From Acidobacteriota bacterium (GTDB lineage: Bacteria; Acidobacteriota; Thermoanaerobaculia; Thermoanaerobaculales; Thermoanaerobaculaceae), in the NCBI GenBank assembly GCA_003133645.1, contig PKYI01000033.1:21385-85384 (forward strand): 64,000 nt of DNA, given 5' to 3'. A model generated the notes under the pieces. That model saw nothing but the letters and a program-made list of their open reading frames with translations, did not search any database and was not told the origin of the DNA. Both the position numbers and the translations under genes were made by a program. Of this stretch, positions 40,241 to 49,900 are shown piece after piece. The stretch's first letter is position 1. Each line of letters starts with the position of its first letter.

Positions 40241-41414
40241 CCGACTCGGGTTCGACGCCGCGGCCACGCAGCGGGAGTTCATGGCGAACCTCTACGTGAG
40301 GCGGGGGCTGACGCTCACGCATGGGGAGGGTGTCGAGCTGGTCAGCGACACCGGCGAACGCTACCTCGACCTCATGAGCAACTATGGCGTCAACATCCTC
40401 GGCTACGGGCATCCCGGGCTGGAAGCAGCGCTCATCGCGCAACTGCGCGCCCTTCCGACCCTCCACTGCAGCTTCGTCAACGACGTGCGGGCATCGGCGT
40501 CGGCGGAGCTCGCGCGGCGGGTGAACCCGGCCGATCCCGGCCTCGTGTACTGGTCCAACTCCGGCGCCGAGGCGGTCGAGGCCGCGCTCAAGTTCGCCGC
40601 GATGGCGACCGGGAAGCGGCGCTTCGTCGCCTGTCGCGGCGCCTATCACGGCAAGACCCTCGGCGCGCTCTCCGCCACCTGGGGGGCGAAGTACCGCGAG
40701 CCGTTCGAGCCGTTGCTCTGGGAGTTCACCCACGTCGATTACGGGGACTCGGCGGCGCTCGAAGCCGCTCTCGACGAGGGCGCCGCCGCGTTCATCGTCG
40801 AGCCGATCCAGGGCGAGAGCGGCATCGTCGTGCCGCCGGAGGGCTACCTGCCTTCGGCGCGGCAGCTCTGCACCGACCGCGGGGCCTTGCTGATCACGGA
40901 CGAGGTGCAGAGCGGCGTCGGCCGCACCGGCCGCTTCCTCGCCGCGGAGCACGAGGGCGTCGCGGCCGACATCGTTTGCCTGGGCAAGGGCCTCGCGGGC
41001 GGCATCCCGGTCGGCGCGACGGTCGTGACACGGGCCGTCGGCGAGCGCCTCGAGCGCGGCGCCCACTCCTCCACGTTCGGCGGCAACCCCCTGGCGCTTG
41101 CGGGCGCCCGCTTCATCCTCGCGACGCTCGACGCCGCCATGCTGGAGCACGTCTCCCTCACCGGCGAGGCGTTCCTGGCCGCGCTGCGGTCGGTGACCCA
41201 CGACCTGGTGCCCGGGGCCCGCGGCCGCGGGCTGATGCTCGGCCTGGTGGTGAGCGACCGCCGCGACGACATCCTGCGCGGCTTGCAGAAGCACAAGGTG
41301 CTCGCCGTCCCCGCCGGCAGCCACGTCGTGCGCTTCCTGCCGCCGTACGCGATCGAGTCCAGCCACATCGACCGGGCGGTCGGCGCGCTGCGCGACACCT
41401 TGCGCGGCATGTAA
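40227..41414 (+). CDS. lysJ: [LysW]-lysine aminotransferase (class III, LysJ/ArgD-like)
   Basis: NYGVNILGYGHPGLEAAL, YWSNSGAEAVEAALKFA, LLITDEVQSGVGRTGRF, CLGKGLAGGIPVGA; overlaps lysZ. Confidence 0.9.
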   Translation: MSVASRLGFDAAATQREFMANLYVRRGLTLTHGEGVELVSDTGERYLDLMSNYGVNILGYGHPGLEAALIAQLRALPTLHCSFVNDVRASASAELARRVNPADPGLVYWSNSGAEAVEAALKFAAMATGKRRFVACRGAYHGKTLGALSATWGAKYREPFEPLLWEFTHVDYGDSAALEAALDEGAAAFIVEPIQGESGIVVPPEGYLPSARQLCTDRGALLITDEVQSGVGRTGRFLAAEHEGVAADIVCLGKGLAGGIPVGATVVTRAVGERLERGAHSSTFGGNPLALAGARFILATLDAAMLEHVSLTGEAFLAALRSVTHDLVPGARGRGLMLGLVVSDRRDDILRGLQKHKVLAVPAGSHVVRFLPPYAIESSHIDRAVGALRDTLRGM

Positions 41415-41600
41415 CCAGCGTGCTTCAGTGGCGAACCGGTGACGAGGCCTCTCACCGTCCCCTGGGCGGCGCCTCCTCGCCTGGCGGCCCCTTCCATGCC
41501 CTCCAGATGTGCTGCCCACGCCCTGCGCACGGGTATCATCGAGATCGTGGGAACGGGAGTTCCAGTCCAAAGAGAGAATACGCACCTGGGAGGTGACCCG

Positions 41601-42605
41601 ATGAAGGCACGGTTGTGGTTCGTCTCGATCTTGGTCGTGGTGTGCCTGACGGCGGCTGCCGGGGGCGCGTGGGCGGCCGACCGCCCGGCGACCCCCGCGG
41701 TGTACCCGATCCAGGAGCAGTTCGTGGACGCCAACGGCGTCCTCATCTACACGCTTTCGATCGGGCGCGGCGCTCCCCTCGTGGTGCTCCACGGCGGGCC
41801 CGGCGCCTCGCACGACTACTTCCTCCCCTACCTGCTGCCGCTCGCTCGCCACAACCGCCTCGTGTTCATCGACGAGCGCGGCTCGGGCCGTTCGGAGAAG
41901 CTCGAGGACGCCTCGCGCTACACCGTCGAGGCGATGGTGGAGGACGTCGAGGCGGTGCGGGTCGCGCTCGGACTCGGCAAGATCAACCTCCTGGGGCACT
42001 CGTTCGGCGGCGTGCTGGCGCAGGCGTACGCCTTCGCCCACCAGGCGAGCCTCTCGCACCTCGTCCTCTGCAGCACGTTCCACAGCACCAAGGCGCTCAA
42101 CGAGGTGTTCGTCCGCATGAAGGCGGCGATGCCGGAGGAGCTGCGGAGCCGCATCGACCGGATGGAAGCCGCCGGGTTGTACGGGCACGGCAAGGACTAC
42201 GAGAAGAACCGGTACACCAACGAGTACATGATCGCCGCCTGGGGCGAGGGGTACTTCCCCTACCTCTACCAGAGGCGGCCCGACCCGAACTACGACCCGG
42301 TCGCCAATGGCAACACGGCGTGGGACCTCTACCGCGAGATGTGGGGCTCGCACGGGGAGTTCGTCGTGGACGGCAACCTCGCGTCGGCCGAGTACGCCGG
42401 CCGGCTGCCGGGGATCAAGGTGCCGACGCTGATCACAGTCGGCGACCACGACGAGAGCGACCCCTCGATCGCGCGGGAGATGCACGCCCTCATCCCGGGG
42501 TCGAAGCTCGTGGTCCTCCCGGCGAGCGGTCACATGACGTTCGTGGACCAGCCGGGCATGTTCCTCAAGGCGGTGGACGAGTTCCTCCACCCGCCCGCGA
42601 AGTGA
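41601..42605 (+). CDS. Exported alpha/beta hydrolase, proline iminopeptidase-like
   Basis: Signal peptide; VVLHGGPGASHDYFLPYLLPLA, FIDERGSGRSEK, LLGHSFGGVLAQAYA. Confidence 0.85.
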   Translation: MKARLWFVSILVVVCLTAAAGGAWAADRPATPAVYPIQEQFVDANGVLIYTLSIGRGAPLVVLHGGPGASHDYFLPYLLPLARHNRLVFIDERGSGRSEKLEDASRYTVEAMVEDVEAVRVALGLGKINLLGHSFGGVLAQAYAFAHQASLSHLVLCSTFHSTKALNEVFVRMKAAMPEELRSRIDRMEAAGLYGHGKDYEKNRYTNEYMIAAWGEGYFPYLYQRRPDPNYDPVANGNTAWDLYREMWGSHGEFVVDGNLASAEYAGRLPGIKVPTLITVGDHDESDPSIAREMHALIPGSKLVVLPASGHMTFVDQPGMFLKAVDEFLHPPAK

Positions 42606-42703
42606 GCGCCGGCAACCGCAATTTTCCCACGCAAACCTATGCAGAGGATGGAATTGACGGATCTTGAAATGCGAGTCTCGTCGCGCATCGCGGCGACGGC
42701 AGT

Positions 42704-42883
42704 GGGTTGCCCTTCATGGTCGTGCTCTCGCCCGGCGGCGACAAACTCGGCGACTCCGGCCGCATCGGCTTCCCGGCCACGCCGGCCGAGATCGATGCCT
42801 TCCTGGGGCTGATCCGCTCGACCGCGCCCCGCCTCGGCCCGTCCGACCTCGACGCCCTGCGCGCCCGGCTGCAGGCGCCCTGA
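42704..42883 (+). pseudogene. C-terminal fragment, thioredoxin-like protein remnant
   Basis: LPFMVVLSPGGDKLGDSGRIGFPATPAEIDAFLGLIRSTAPRLGPSDLDALRARLQAP* without an N-terminal half. Confidence 0.45.
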
Positions 42884-42976
42884 CCTCCCGGCGGCGAGCC
42901 CCAGCCGTCGCGAGTACGGTCATCCTGCTGGTTGAAGAGGTCGATTGGGAAATCGTGCGCGCCGGGCTGAGCCGCC

Positions 42977-43004
42977 TTGACCGAACTCTGGCCGATGCTA
43001 GACT
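42977..43004 (+). promoter_or_regulatory. Candidate sigma70-like promoter of PTS operon
   Basis: TTGACC-16 nt-TAGACT about 50 nt upstream of the PTS IIC ATG. Confidence 0.4.
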
Positions 43005-43052
43005 CGGCCGTCGTGTGGTAGGCCTTGACCAGCCGTGTGCGAGGGGGCGGCG

Positions 43053-44078
43053 ATGAGCGGGCAGTTCTCCGACCTGAAGAAGTACCTGCTCTCGGGGGTT
43101 TCCTACGCGATCCCGTTCGTCGCCTGTGGCGGCATCATGATCGCCGCCGCCATCGCCCTCGTTCCTATGACCCCGGCCGGTCCCGACTTCTCCCATTCGC
43201 CGTTTCTCAAGATGATCCTCGACATCGGCACGGCGGCGTTCTCGCTCCTCGTCCCGGTGTTGGCGGGGTACATCGCCTTCGGCATCGCCGACCGACCCGG
43301 GCTGGTACCGGGGTTCGTCGGCGGCACGGTGGCCAATCAGATCGGTGCTGGGTTTCTCGGCGGGCTGGTCGCCGGACTGCTCGCCGGCCTCGTCGTCTAC
43401 TGGATCAAGAAGGTCAAGGTCCCGCTCTACGTCCGGCCCGTCATGCCCATCCTCGTCATTCCGGTCCTCGCGTCGTTCGCCGTCGGGTTCGTCATGTACA
43501 AGGTCGTTGGATTCCCGATCAAGGACGCGATGAGCTACCTGTCCCGCTGGCTCGCGACCATCGGCACCGGCAACAGCGTCATCCTTGGCGTCGTCCTGGG
43601 AGCGATGATCGCCTTCGACATGGGCGGCCCCGTCAACAAGGTTGCGTTCTTCTTCGGCGCCGCCATGATCAAGGAGGGGAACTTCGCCGTCATGGGAGCG
43701 TGCGCCGCAGCGATCTGCATTCCGCCCATCGGTCTGGGTCTGGCGACGGTGCTCGGCCGCAAGCTCTGGAGCAGCGAAGAGCGCGACGCCGGCTACGCGG
43801 GGCTGGCCATGGGGATGATCGGCATCACCGAGGGCGCCATCCCGTTCGCCGCGGCCGACCCGGTGCGCGTCATCCCGACGATCATGGCCGGCTCGGCGAT
43901 CGGCTCGGTCATCGCGATGCTCGGAGGCGTGGGCGATCACGCCCCCCACGGCGGGCCGATCGTCCTCCCCGTCATTGACCATCGGCTGGCGTACGTGGCG
44001 GCGATCGCGGCGGGCTCGCTGTTCGTCGCTCTTGTCATCAACGGGCTGAGGAAGCTCGCGGCTAGCGGGAAGGCTTAG
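43053..44078 (+). CDS. PTS fructose-family transporter subunit IIC
   Basis: LKKYLLSGVSYAIPFVACGGIMIAAAIAL, AFDMGGPVNKVAF, GMIGITEGAIPFAAADP. Confidence 0.93.
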   Translation: MSGQFSDLKKYLLSGVSYAIPFVACGGIMIAAAIALVPMTPAGPDFSHSPFLKMILDIGTAAFSLLVPVLAGYIAFGIADRPGLVPGFVGGTVANQIGAGFLGGLVAGLLAGLVVYWIKKVKVPLYVRPVMPILVIPVLASFAVGFVMYKVVGFPIKDAMSYLSRWLATIGTGNSVILGVVLGAMIAFDMGGPVNKVAFFFGAAMIKEGNFAVMGACAAAICIPPIGLGLATVLGRKLWSSEERDAGYAGLAMGMIGITEGAIPFAAADPVRVIPTIMAGSAIGSVIAMLGGVGDHAPHGGPIVLPVIDHRLAYVAAIAAGSLFVALVINGLRKLAASGKA

Positions 44079-44087
44079 GAGAGCGCG

Positions 44088-44387
44088 ATGAACATCGTGG
44101 CCATCACCGCGTGCCCGACCGGTATCGCCCATACCTACATGGCGGCCGAGCGTCTCGAGAAGGCAGCCAGGCGGCTCGGGCACACCATCAAGGTGGAGAC
44201 GCAGGGCGCGATGGGGATCGAGAACGAACTCTCGGCGGACGACATCGCCCGCGCCGACGTCGTGATCCTGGCGGCCGGCATCGCGGTGCGCAACCGTGAT
44301 CGCTTCGCGGGGATGCGGATCGTCGAGGTCCCCGTGCAGGACGCCATCAAGGACCCCGAGCGGATCGTCGCCGGCCTCGGCACCTAG
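44088..44387 (+). CDS. PTS fructose-family subunit IIB
   Basis: MNIVAITACPTGIAHTYMAAERLEKAA phospho-Cys motif. Confidence 0.95.
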   Translation: MNIVAITACPTGIAHTYMAAERLEKAARRLGHTIKVETQGAMGIENELSADDIARADVVILAAGIAVRNRDRFAGMRIVEVPVQDAIKDPERIVAGLGT

Positions 44388-46909
44388 TGGCCAAAGAGCT
44401 TTCTTTCCGCTTTCCCCTTCCGCACGGCCTCCACGCCCGGCCCGCCAGCCTCCTGCGCGACGCGGCAGGCTCCTTCCAATCCGCGATCACTCTGATCAAC
44501 CGCCGCAACGACCTCAAGGCGAACGCCAAGAGCGCGCTGGCGCTGGTCGCCACCCTGACCAGGCAAGGGGACGAGTGCACGCTCCTGATCGCCGGCGGCG
44601 ACGAGCCGGCCGCCGCAGAGGCTCTGCGACGCTTCATCTCCGTGGAGTTGTCGCTGTGCGACGAAGCGCCGCCCGCTGTCCCGGCGGCTCAGGGGTCGTC
44701 GCCCCTGCCGCGCGCCCTGCGCGGCGAGGGCGTGCGTGTCCATCGCGGGCGTTCCGCGAGCGGCGGCATCGGCCGGGCGCCGGCCCTCCTCGCGGCACGG
44801 TGGAACGGCGGCCCGGACCTCGCCAATCGTGAAAAGGGCTCGCCCGAGGCGGAGTTCGCGAAGCTCGAACGGGCGTTCGTGGAGGTCGGCGCCGCGCTGC
44901 GGGCGCGGCGCGCCGCGGCCGCAAACAACACCGAGCGCGGGGTTCTCAACGCGCATCTCGCCATCCTCGAGGATGTCGAATTGAAGGCGAAGATCGCCGA
45001 TGAGATCGGCCGCAGCGGCGCCGGCGCCGGACAGGCCGTGGCCGCGGCCGTGGAACACTTTGCCGCGGTCCTGCGCGATTCGGGCAGCGCCGTGCTCGCC
45101 GAGCGCGTGCTCGACCTGCGCGACGTCGGGGAGCTCCTCGTTCGCGCCCTCGATCCCGGCACGGCCCGCGACGACCGCATCGCCCTCGAGCGCGACGCCG
45201 TCGTCGTCGCCCAGACCCTGAGCCCCGCGCACTTCCTCGCCCTCGACAAGGCCCGTCTCAAGGGGCTCGTCCTCGCGCGCGGCGGCGCCACCTCGCACAC
45301 CGTGATCCTCGCCCGTGCTCTCGGCGTCCCCTGCGTCACCGGCGTCGCCGAGGCTGTCCGCACCTTGAGGGACGGGCAGGAGATCGTCGTCGACGGCGAG
45401 CGGGGCCTGCTGGTCGCCGATCCCTCGCCCGCGGTGTCGGAGTTCTACGACGCGGAGAACGCCGCGTTGCGGACGATCCGGGAGCGGGTCGAGCGCACGG
45501 CCGCCCGCGACGCCGCGACGTCCGACGGCCGGCGCATCGAGGTCGCCGCGAACGTCTCGTCGCTCGCCGAGGTGCAGGAGGCGCTCGTTGCGGGCGCCGA
45601 AGGCGTCGGCCTCTTCCGCACCGAGCTGCTGTTCATGGACCGCGCGGAAGCACCCTCCGAGGACGAGCAGGCCGAGGTCTTCGCCGCGGCGGCACGCCTG
45701 GCCGGCGCGCGCTCGGTGATCATCCGCACCCTCGATGTCGGCGGCGACAAGCCGATCCCATACCTGCACCTCCCCGAGGAACGCAACCCCTTCCTCGGCT
45801 TCCGCGCGATCCGCACCTACGCGGCGCACCCCGGGATCGTCGCAGCGCAGATCCGAGCCTGCCTGCGCGCGTCGGCGTGCGGCAACGTCAAGATCATGTT
45901 CCCGATGGTGAGCTCGCTCGATGACGTCCGTATGCTGCGCGGCCTCGTGGCGGCGGAGATGGAGAGGCTGGCCGCCGCAGGCGTCCCGTTCGACCGCGAC
46001 ATCGGGGTGGGCGTCATGGTCGAGGTCCCGTCGCTCGCGTTCGTCATGGACCAGGTCGCCCGCGAGGTGGACTTCTGCAGCATCGGCTCCAACGACCTGC
46101 TCCAGTACCTCCTCGCCGTCGACCGGGACAACCAACTGGTCGCTCACCTTTACACGCCGTTCGAACCGGCGTTCCTGCGCGCCCTCGCGGCGGTCTGCGA
46201 CGGGGCGCACGCCTGCGGGAGGTGGGTCGGCCTCTGCGGCGAGCTGGGCGGCGACCCGCTGGCTGTTCCGCTGCTGGTCGGGCTCGGCCTCGACGAGATC
46301 AGCGTGGGCTGTGCGCGCGTGTCGGCGGTGAAGTCGGCGATCGCCGGCTGCGCGATGCCCGAGTGCCGGCAGCTGCTGGAATCGGCGATGCGTCAGGAGA
46401 CCGCGGCCGACGTCGAGGCGCTGCTCCGCGCGTTCGCCGCGAAGAGAGCGGACCGCTCGCTTCTCGCCGAAGACCTCGTCCGCCTGCAATCGCGCAGCCG
46501 TACGAGGGACGAGGCGATCCGGGAGCTCGTCGGCCTACTGCGAACGGCGGGGCGGGTCGGCGACCCGGACCGCGTCGAGGACGCGATCTGGCAACGGGAG
46601 GAGACGTACTCCACCGCGGTCGGCTTCGGCGTCGCCATTCCCCACTGCACGTCGGAAGGCGTGCTGGCGACCTCGATCGCGGTCGCCTCCTACCCGGCCG
46701 GCGTGGAGTGGCAATCGCTCGACGGATCGCCGGTGACGATGGCGATCCTCATCGCCGTCAACGCGAACGATCCCGGCGAGACGCACCTCAAGACGATCGC
46801 CGCGCTCTCGCGCAAGCTGATGGACGACGAGTTCCGTGCATCGCTGCTGGCGGCGGCGAGCGCGGCCGAGGTGGTGGCGCTGCTGCGGAGCGCGGTGGAA
46901 GTGTCGTGA
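44387..46909 (+). CDS. Multiphosphoryl PTS protein: HPr - Enzyme I - EIIA(Fru) fusion
   Basis: HGLHARPAS (HPr His), GGATSHTVILARALGVPCVTGV (EI His), AIPHCTSEGV (EIIA His). Confidence 0.93.
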   Translation: MAKELSFRFPLPHGLHARPASLLRDAAGSFQSAITLINRRNDLKANAKSALALVATLTRQGDECTLLIAGGDEPAAAEALRRFISVELSLCDEAPPAVPAAQGSSPLPRALRGEGVRVHRGRSASGGIGRAPALLAARWNGGPDLANREKGSPEAEFAKLERAFVEVGAALRARRAAAANNTERGVLNAHLAILEDVELKAKIADEIGRSGAGAGQAVAAAVEHFAAVLRDSGSAVLAERVLDLRDVGELLVRALDPGTARDDRIALERDAVVVAQTLSPAHFLALDKARLKGLVLARGGATSHTVILARALGVPCVTGVAEAVRTLRDGQEIVVDGERGLLVADPSPAVSEFYDAENAALRTIRERVERTAARDAATSDGRRIEVAANVSSLAEVQEALVAGAEGVGLFRTELLFMDRAEAPSEDEQAEVFAAAARLAGARSVIIRTLDVGGDKPIPYLHLPEERNPFLGFRAIRTYAAHPGIVAAQIRACLRASACGNVKIMFPMVSSLDDVRMLRGLVAAEMERLAAAGVPFDRDIGVGVMVEVPSLAFVMDQVAREVDFCSIGSNDLLQYLLAVDRDNQLVAHLYTPFEPAFLRALAAVCDGAHACGRWVGLCGELGGDPLAVPLLVGLGLDEISVGCARVSAVKSAIAGCAMPECRQLLESAMRQETAADVEALLRAFAAKRADRSLLAEDLVRLQSRSRTRDEAIRELVGLLRTAGRVGDPDRVEDAIWQREETYSTAVGFGVAIPHCTSEGVLATSIAVASYPAGVEWQSLDGSPVTMAILIAVNANDPGETHLKTIAALSRKLMDDEFRASLLAAASAAEVVALLRSAVEVS

Positions 46910-46944
46910 GCAAACCGATCTCGACAGAGGCAAGGAGGCTGGTC

Positions 46945-49900
46945 ATGCGGGTTGCAACCCTCATCGTCGGAGGCTCTCTGCTGGCTGCGTGCGCCGCAAC
47001 CGCCGGGGACGCGCCACCACTCCCCGCCACGCCGCCCGACGTCTACGTCGTCGCCACCTCCCACCTCGACACCCAGTGGAGGTGGACGGTGCAGGACACG
47101 ATCGACGACTTCCTGCCCGACACCATGCGCGGGAACTTCGCGCTCATCGAGAAGTACCCGGGCTACAACTTCAGCTTCGAAGGCGCCTTCCACTACATGC
47201 TGATGAAGGAGTACTACCCGGCGGATTTCCAGCGCCTGAAGGGCTACGTCAAGGCCGGTCGCTGGAAGGTGGCCGGGAGCTGGGTGGACGCCGTCGACAC
47301 CAACATCCCGTCCCCCGAGTCGCTCATCCGCCAGACGCTGTACGGCAACGGGTTCTTCCGCCGCGAGTTCGGCGTCACCTCGCGCGACGTCTTCCTCCCC
47401 GACTGCTTCGGGTTCGGCTTCGCCCTGCCGGCGATCGCCGCGCACTGCGGGCTGGTGGCGTTCTCGACGCAGAAGCTCACCTGGGGCAGCTCGATCAAGA
47501 TCCCGTTCGACGTCGGGCTCTGGGAGGGGGTGGACGGCTCGACCCTCATCGCCGCCCTCAACCCGGGCGACTACGCCTCGGAGATCAAGGGCAACCTCAC
47601 CCTCGACGCCGACCTCTACGCCACCGCGGACCGGCAGGTCGCGCTCACCGGGCTGCCGCTGGCGTTCAGGTACTTCGGGACCGGCGACGTCGGCGTGCCG
47701 CCGATGGACTCCTCCGTGGCGTGGCTGGAGAAGAGCCTGGCCGGGCCGGGGCCGGCCCGGGTGAAGAGCGCGGCGCCCGATCAGATGGCGATCGACCTGA
47801 TGGCGAGCCACGGCGGCCGGGCGCCCGAGGGCCTGCAGCGCTACCGCGGCGAGTTCCTCCTCACCAGGCACGGCACCGGCTGCTACACCTCGCAGGCCGC
47901 GATGAAGCGCTACAACCGCAAGAACGAGCGCCTGGCGGACGACGCCGAGAAGGCGGCGGTGGCGGCCTCGTGGCTGGGCGGCGCCGCGTACCCGCGGGAG
48001 CGGTTGCGGGAGGCGTGGACGCGGGTGCTCTGGCACCAGTTCCATGACGACCTCACCGGCACCTCGATCCCCGCGGCGTACGTCTTCTCGTGGAACGACG
48101 AGGCGATCGCCGGCAACGTCTTCGCGGACGTGCTCTCCCAGGGCGTCGGCGCGGTGGCGACCGCCCTCGACACCCGGGGCGAGGGCGCCTCCCTCGTCGT
48201 GTTCAACCCGCTCGCCGGTGCGCGCGACGACGTGGTCGAGGCCGACGTGCGCTTCCCCGGCGGAGCGCCGCGCGCCGTGCGCGTGATCGGGCCGGACGGC
48301 CGCGAGGTCCCGGCGCAGGTGGACTCCACCGCCGGTGAAGTCGCCCACGTCGTCTTCGTTGCCCGCGTCGCGCCGCTCTCCTTCTCGGCGTTCGACGTGC
48401 GCCCCGCGACTTCGCCCCCGCCGGCCGGCGAGCTGAAGGCCGGCCGCGACGGCCTCGAGAACGCCCGCTACCTCGTGCGGCTCGACGCCTCCGGCGACGT
48501 CGCCTCGGTGTTCGACAAGCAGCTCGGCCGCGAGCTGCTCGCGGCGCCGCTCGCGCTCCAGCTCATCGACGACCGGCCGCACCGGTGGCCCGCGTGGGAG
48601 ATCGAGTACGACGCGCTCGCCGCGCCGCCGCGCGCGACGGTCGGCGGCCCCGCGGACGTGCGGGTCGTCGAGGACGGCCCGGCCCGCGTCACCCTCGAAG
48701 TCGTGCGCCGCGCCGCGGGCTCCACGTTTATCCAGCGCATCCGCCTCGCAGCCGGGGGCGCGGGCGACCGCCTCGAGATCCTGCAAGACATCGACTGGCG
48801 GACCAAGGAAACGCTGCTCAAGGCGGCGTTCCCGCTCGCCGCGACGAACGAGATGGCGACCTACGACCTCGGACTCGGCACCGTGCCGAGGCCCACCGAC
48901 TGGCCCAACCGCTACGAGGTGCCGGCGCAGGAGTGGGCCGATGTCACCGACACGGCCGGCGCGTTCGGCACCGCCGTCCTCGACGACAGCCGCTACGGCT
49001 GGGACAAGCCCGACGGGCACACCCTCCGCCTGACACTCGTTCACACGCCGCGCGTCCCGCCGGGCACGAGCTGGCCAGCCGAGCAGGGGTCCAACGACCT
49101 CGGCCGCCACCGCGTGCTCGTCGCCCTCGCCGGTCACGCCGGGGACTGGCGATCGGGGCGCGTCCCGACCTCCGGCGACCGCCTCAACCAGCCGCTGCTC
49201 GCCTGGCAGGCACCCGCGCACGGCGGCCTGCTCGGCCGCGCGCTCCAGCTCCTGCGCCTCGCCAGCCGCAGCGGTGCCGAGCCGCCGGTCGCCGTGCGGG
49301 CGCTCAAGCTCGCCGAGGAGAGCGACGAGGTCGTGGTCCGCCTGCAGGAGCTCTCGGGCGCGCCGGTCGAGGGCGTGCGCCTCGCGTTCGCGCGGCCGGT
49401 CGTCGCCGTCCGCGAGTTGAACGGCGCGGAGGAGCCGATCGCAGAGCACGGCACCGGCGGCGCGATCCCGCCGGTGGCCCCTCCCCGCCTGGCACTCGAG
49501 AACGGTGAGGTGGTGCTGGACTTCCTCCCGTATCGCCCGCGCACGATCGCGCTCCGCCTCGCGTCGCCGCCGGCGACGCTCGCGGCGCCACGCGCCGTCC
49601 CGCTCGAGCTGCTTTTCAACCTCGACGGTATCTCGCGCGACGACGCCCGCACCGACGGCGACTTCGACGGCAAGGGTCACACGATCGCCGGCGAGTTGCT
49701 CCCCGCGACCGTCGTTTCCGCGGGCGTCCCGTTCCGCACCGGGCCGCGCGCGCCGGGCAAGCCGAACGTTCTCGTGTGCCGCGGCCAGACGTTGAGCCTG
49801 CCCGCAGGCGATTTCAACCGCGTCTACCTGCTCGCCGCCGCCGTCGGCGGCGACCGCTTGGCGACGTTTGCGGTGGACGGCGCACCCGTGCGACTGCTCG

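Noticed and set aside
41601-42605. Proline iminopeptidase-like protein as LysW-lysine releasing enzyme
   Set aside because: Clear signal peptide implies export, whereas LysK acts in the cytosol
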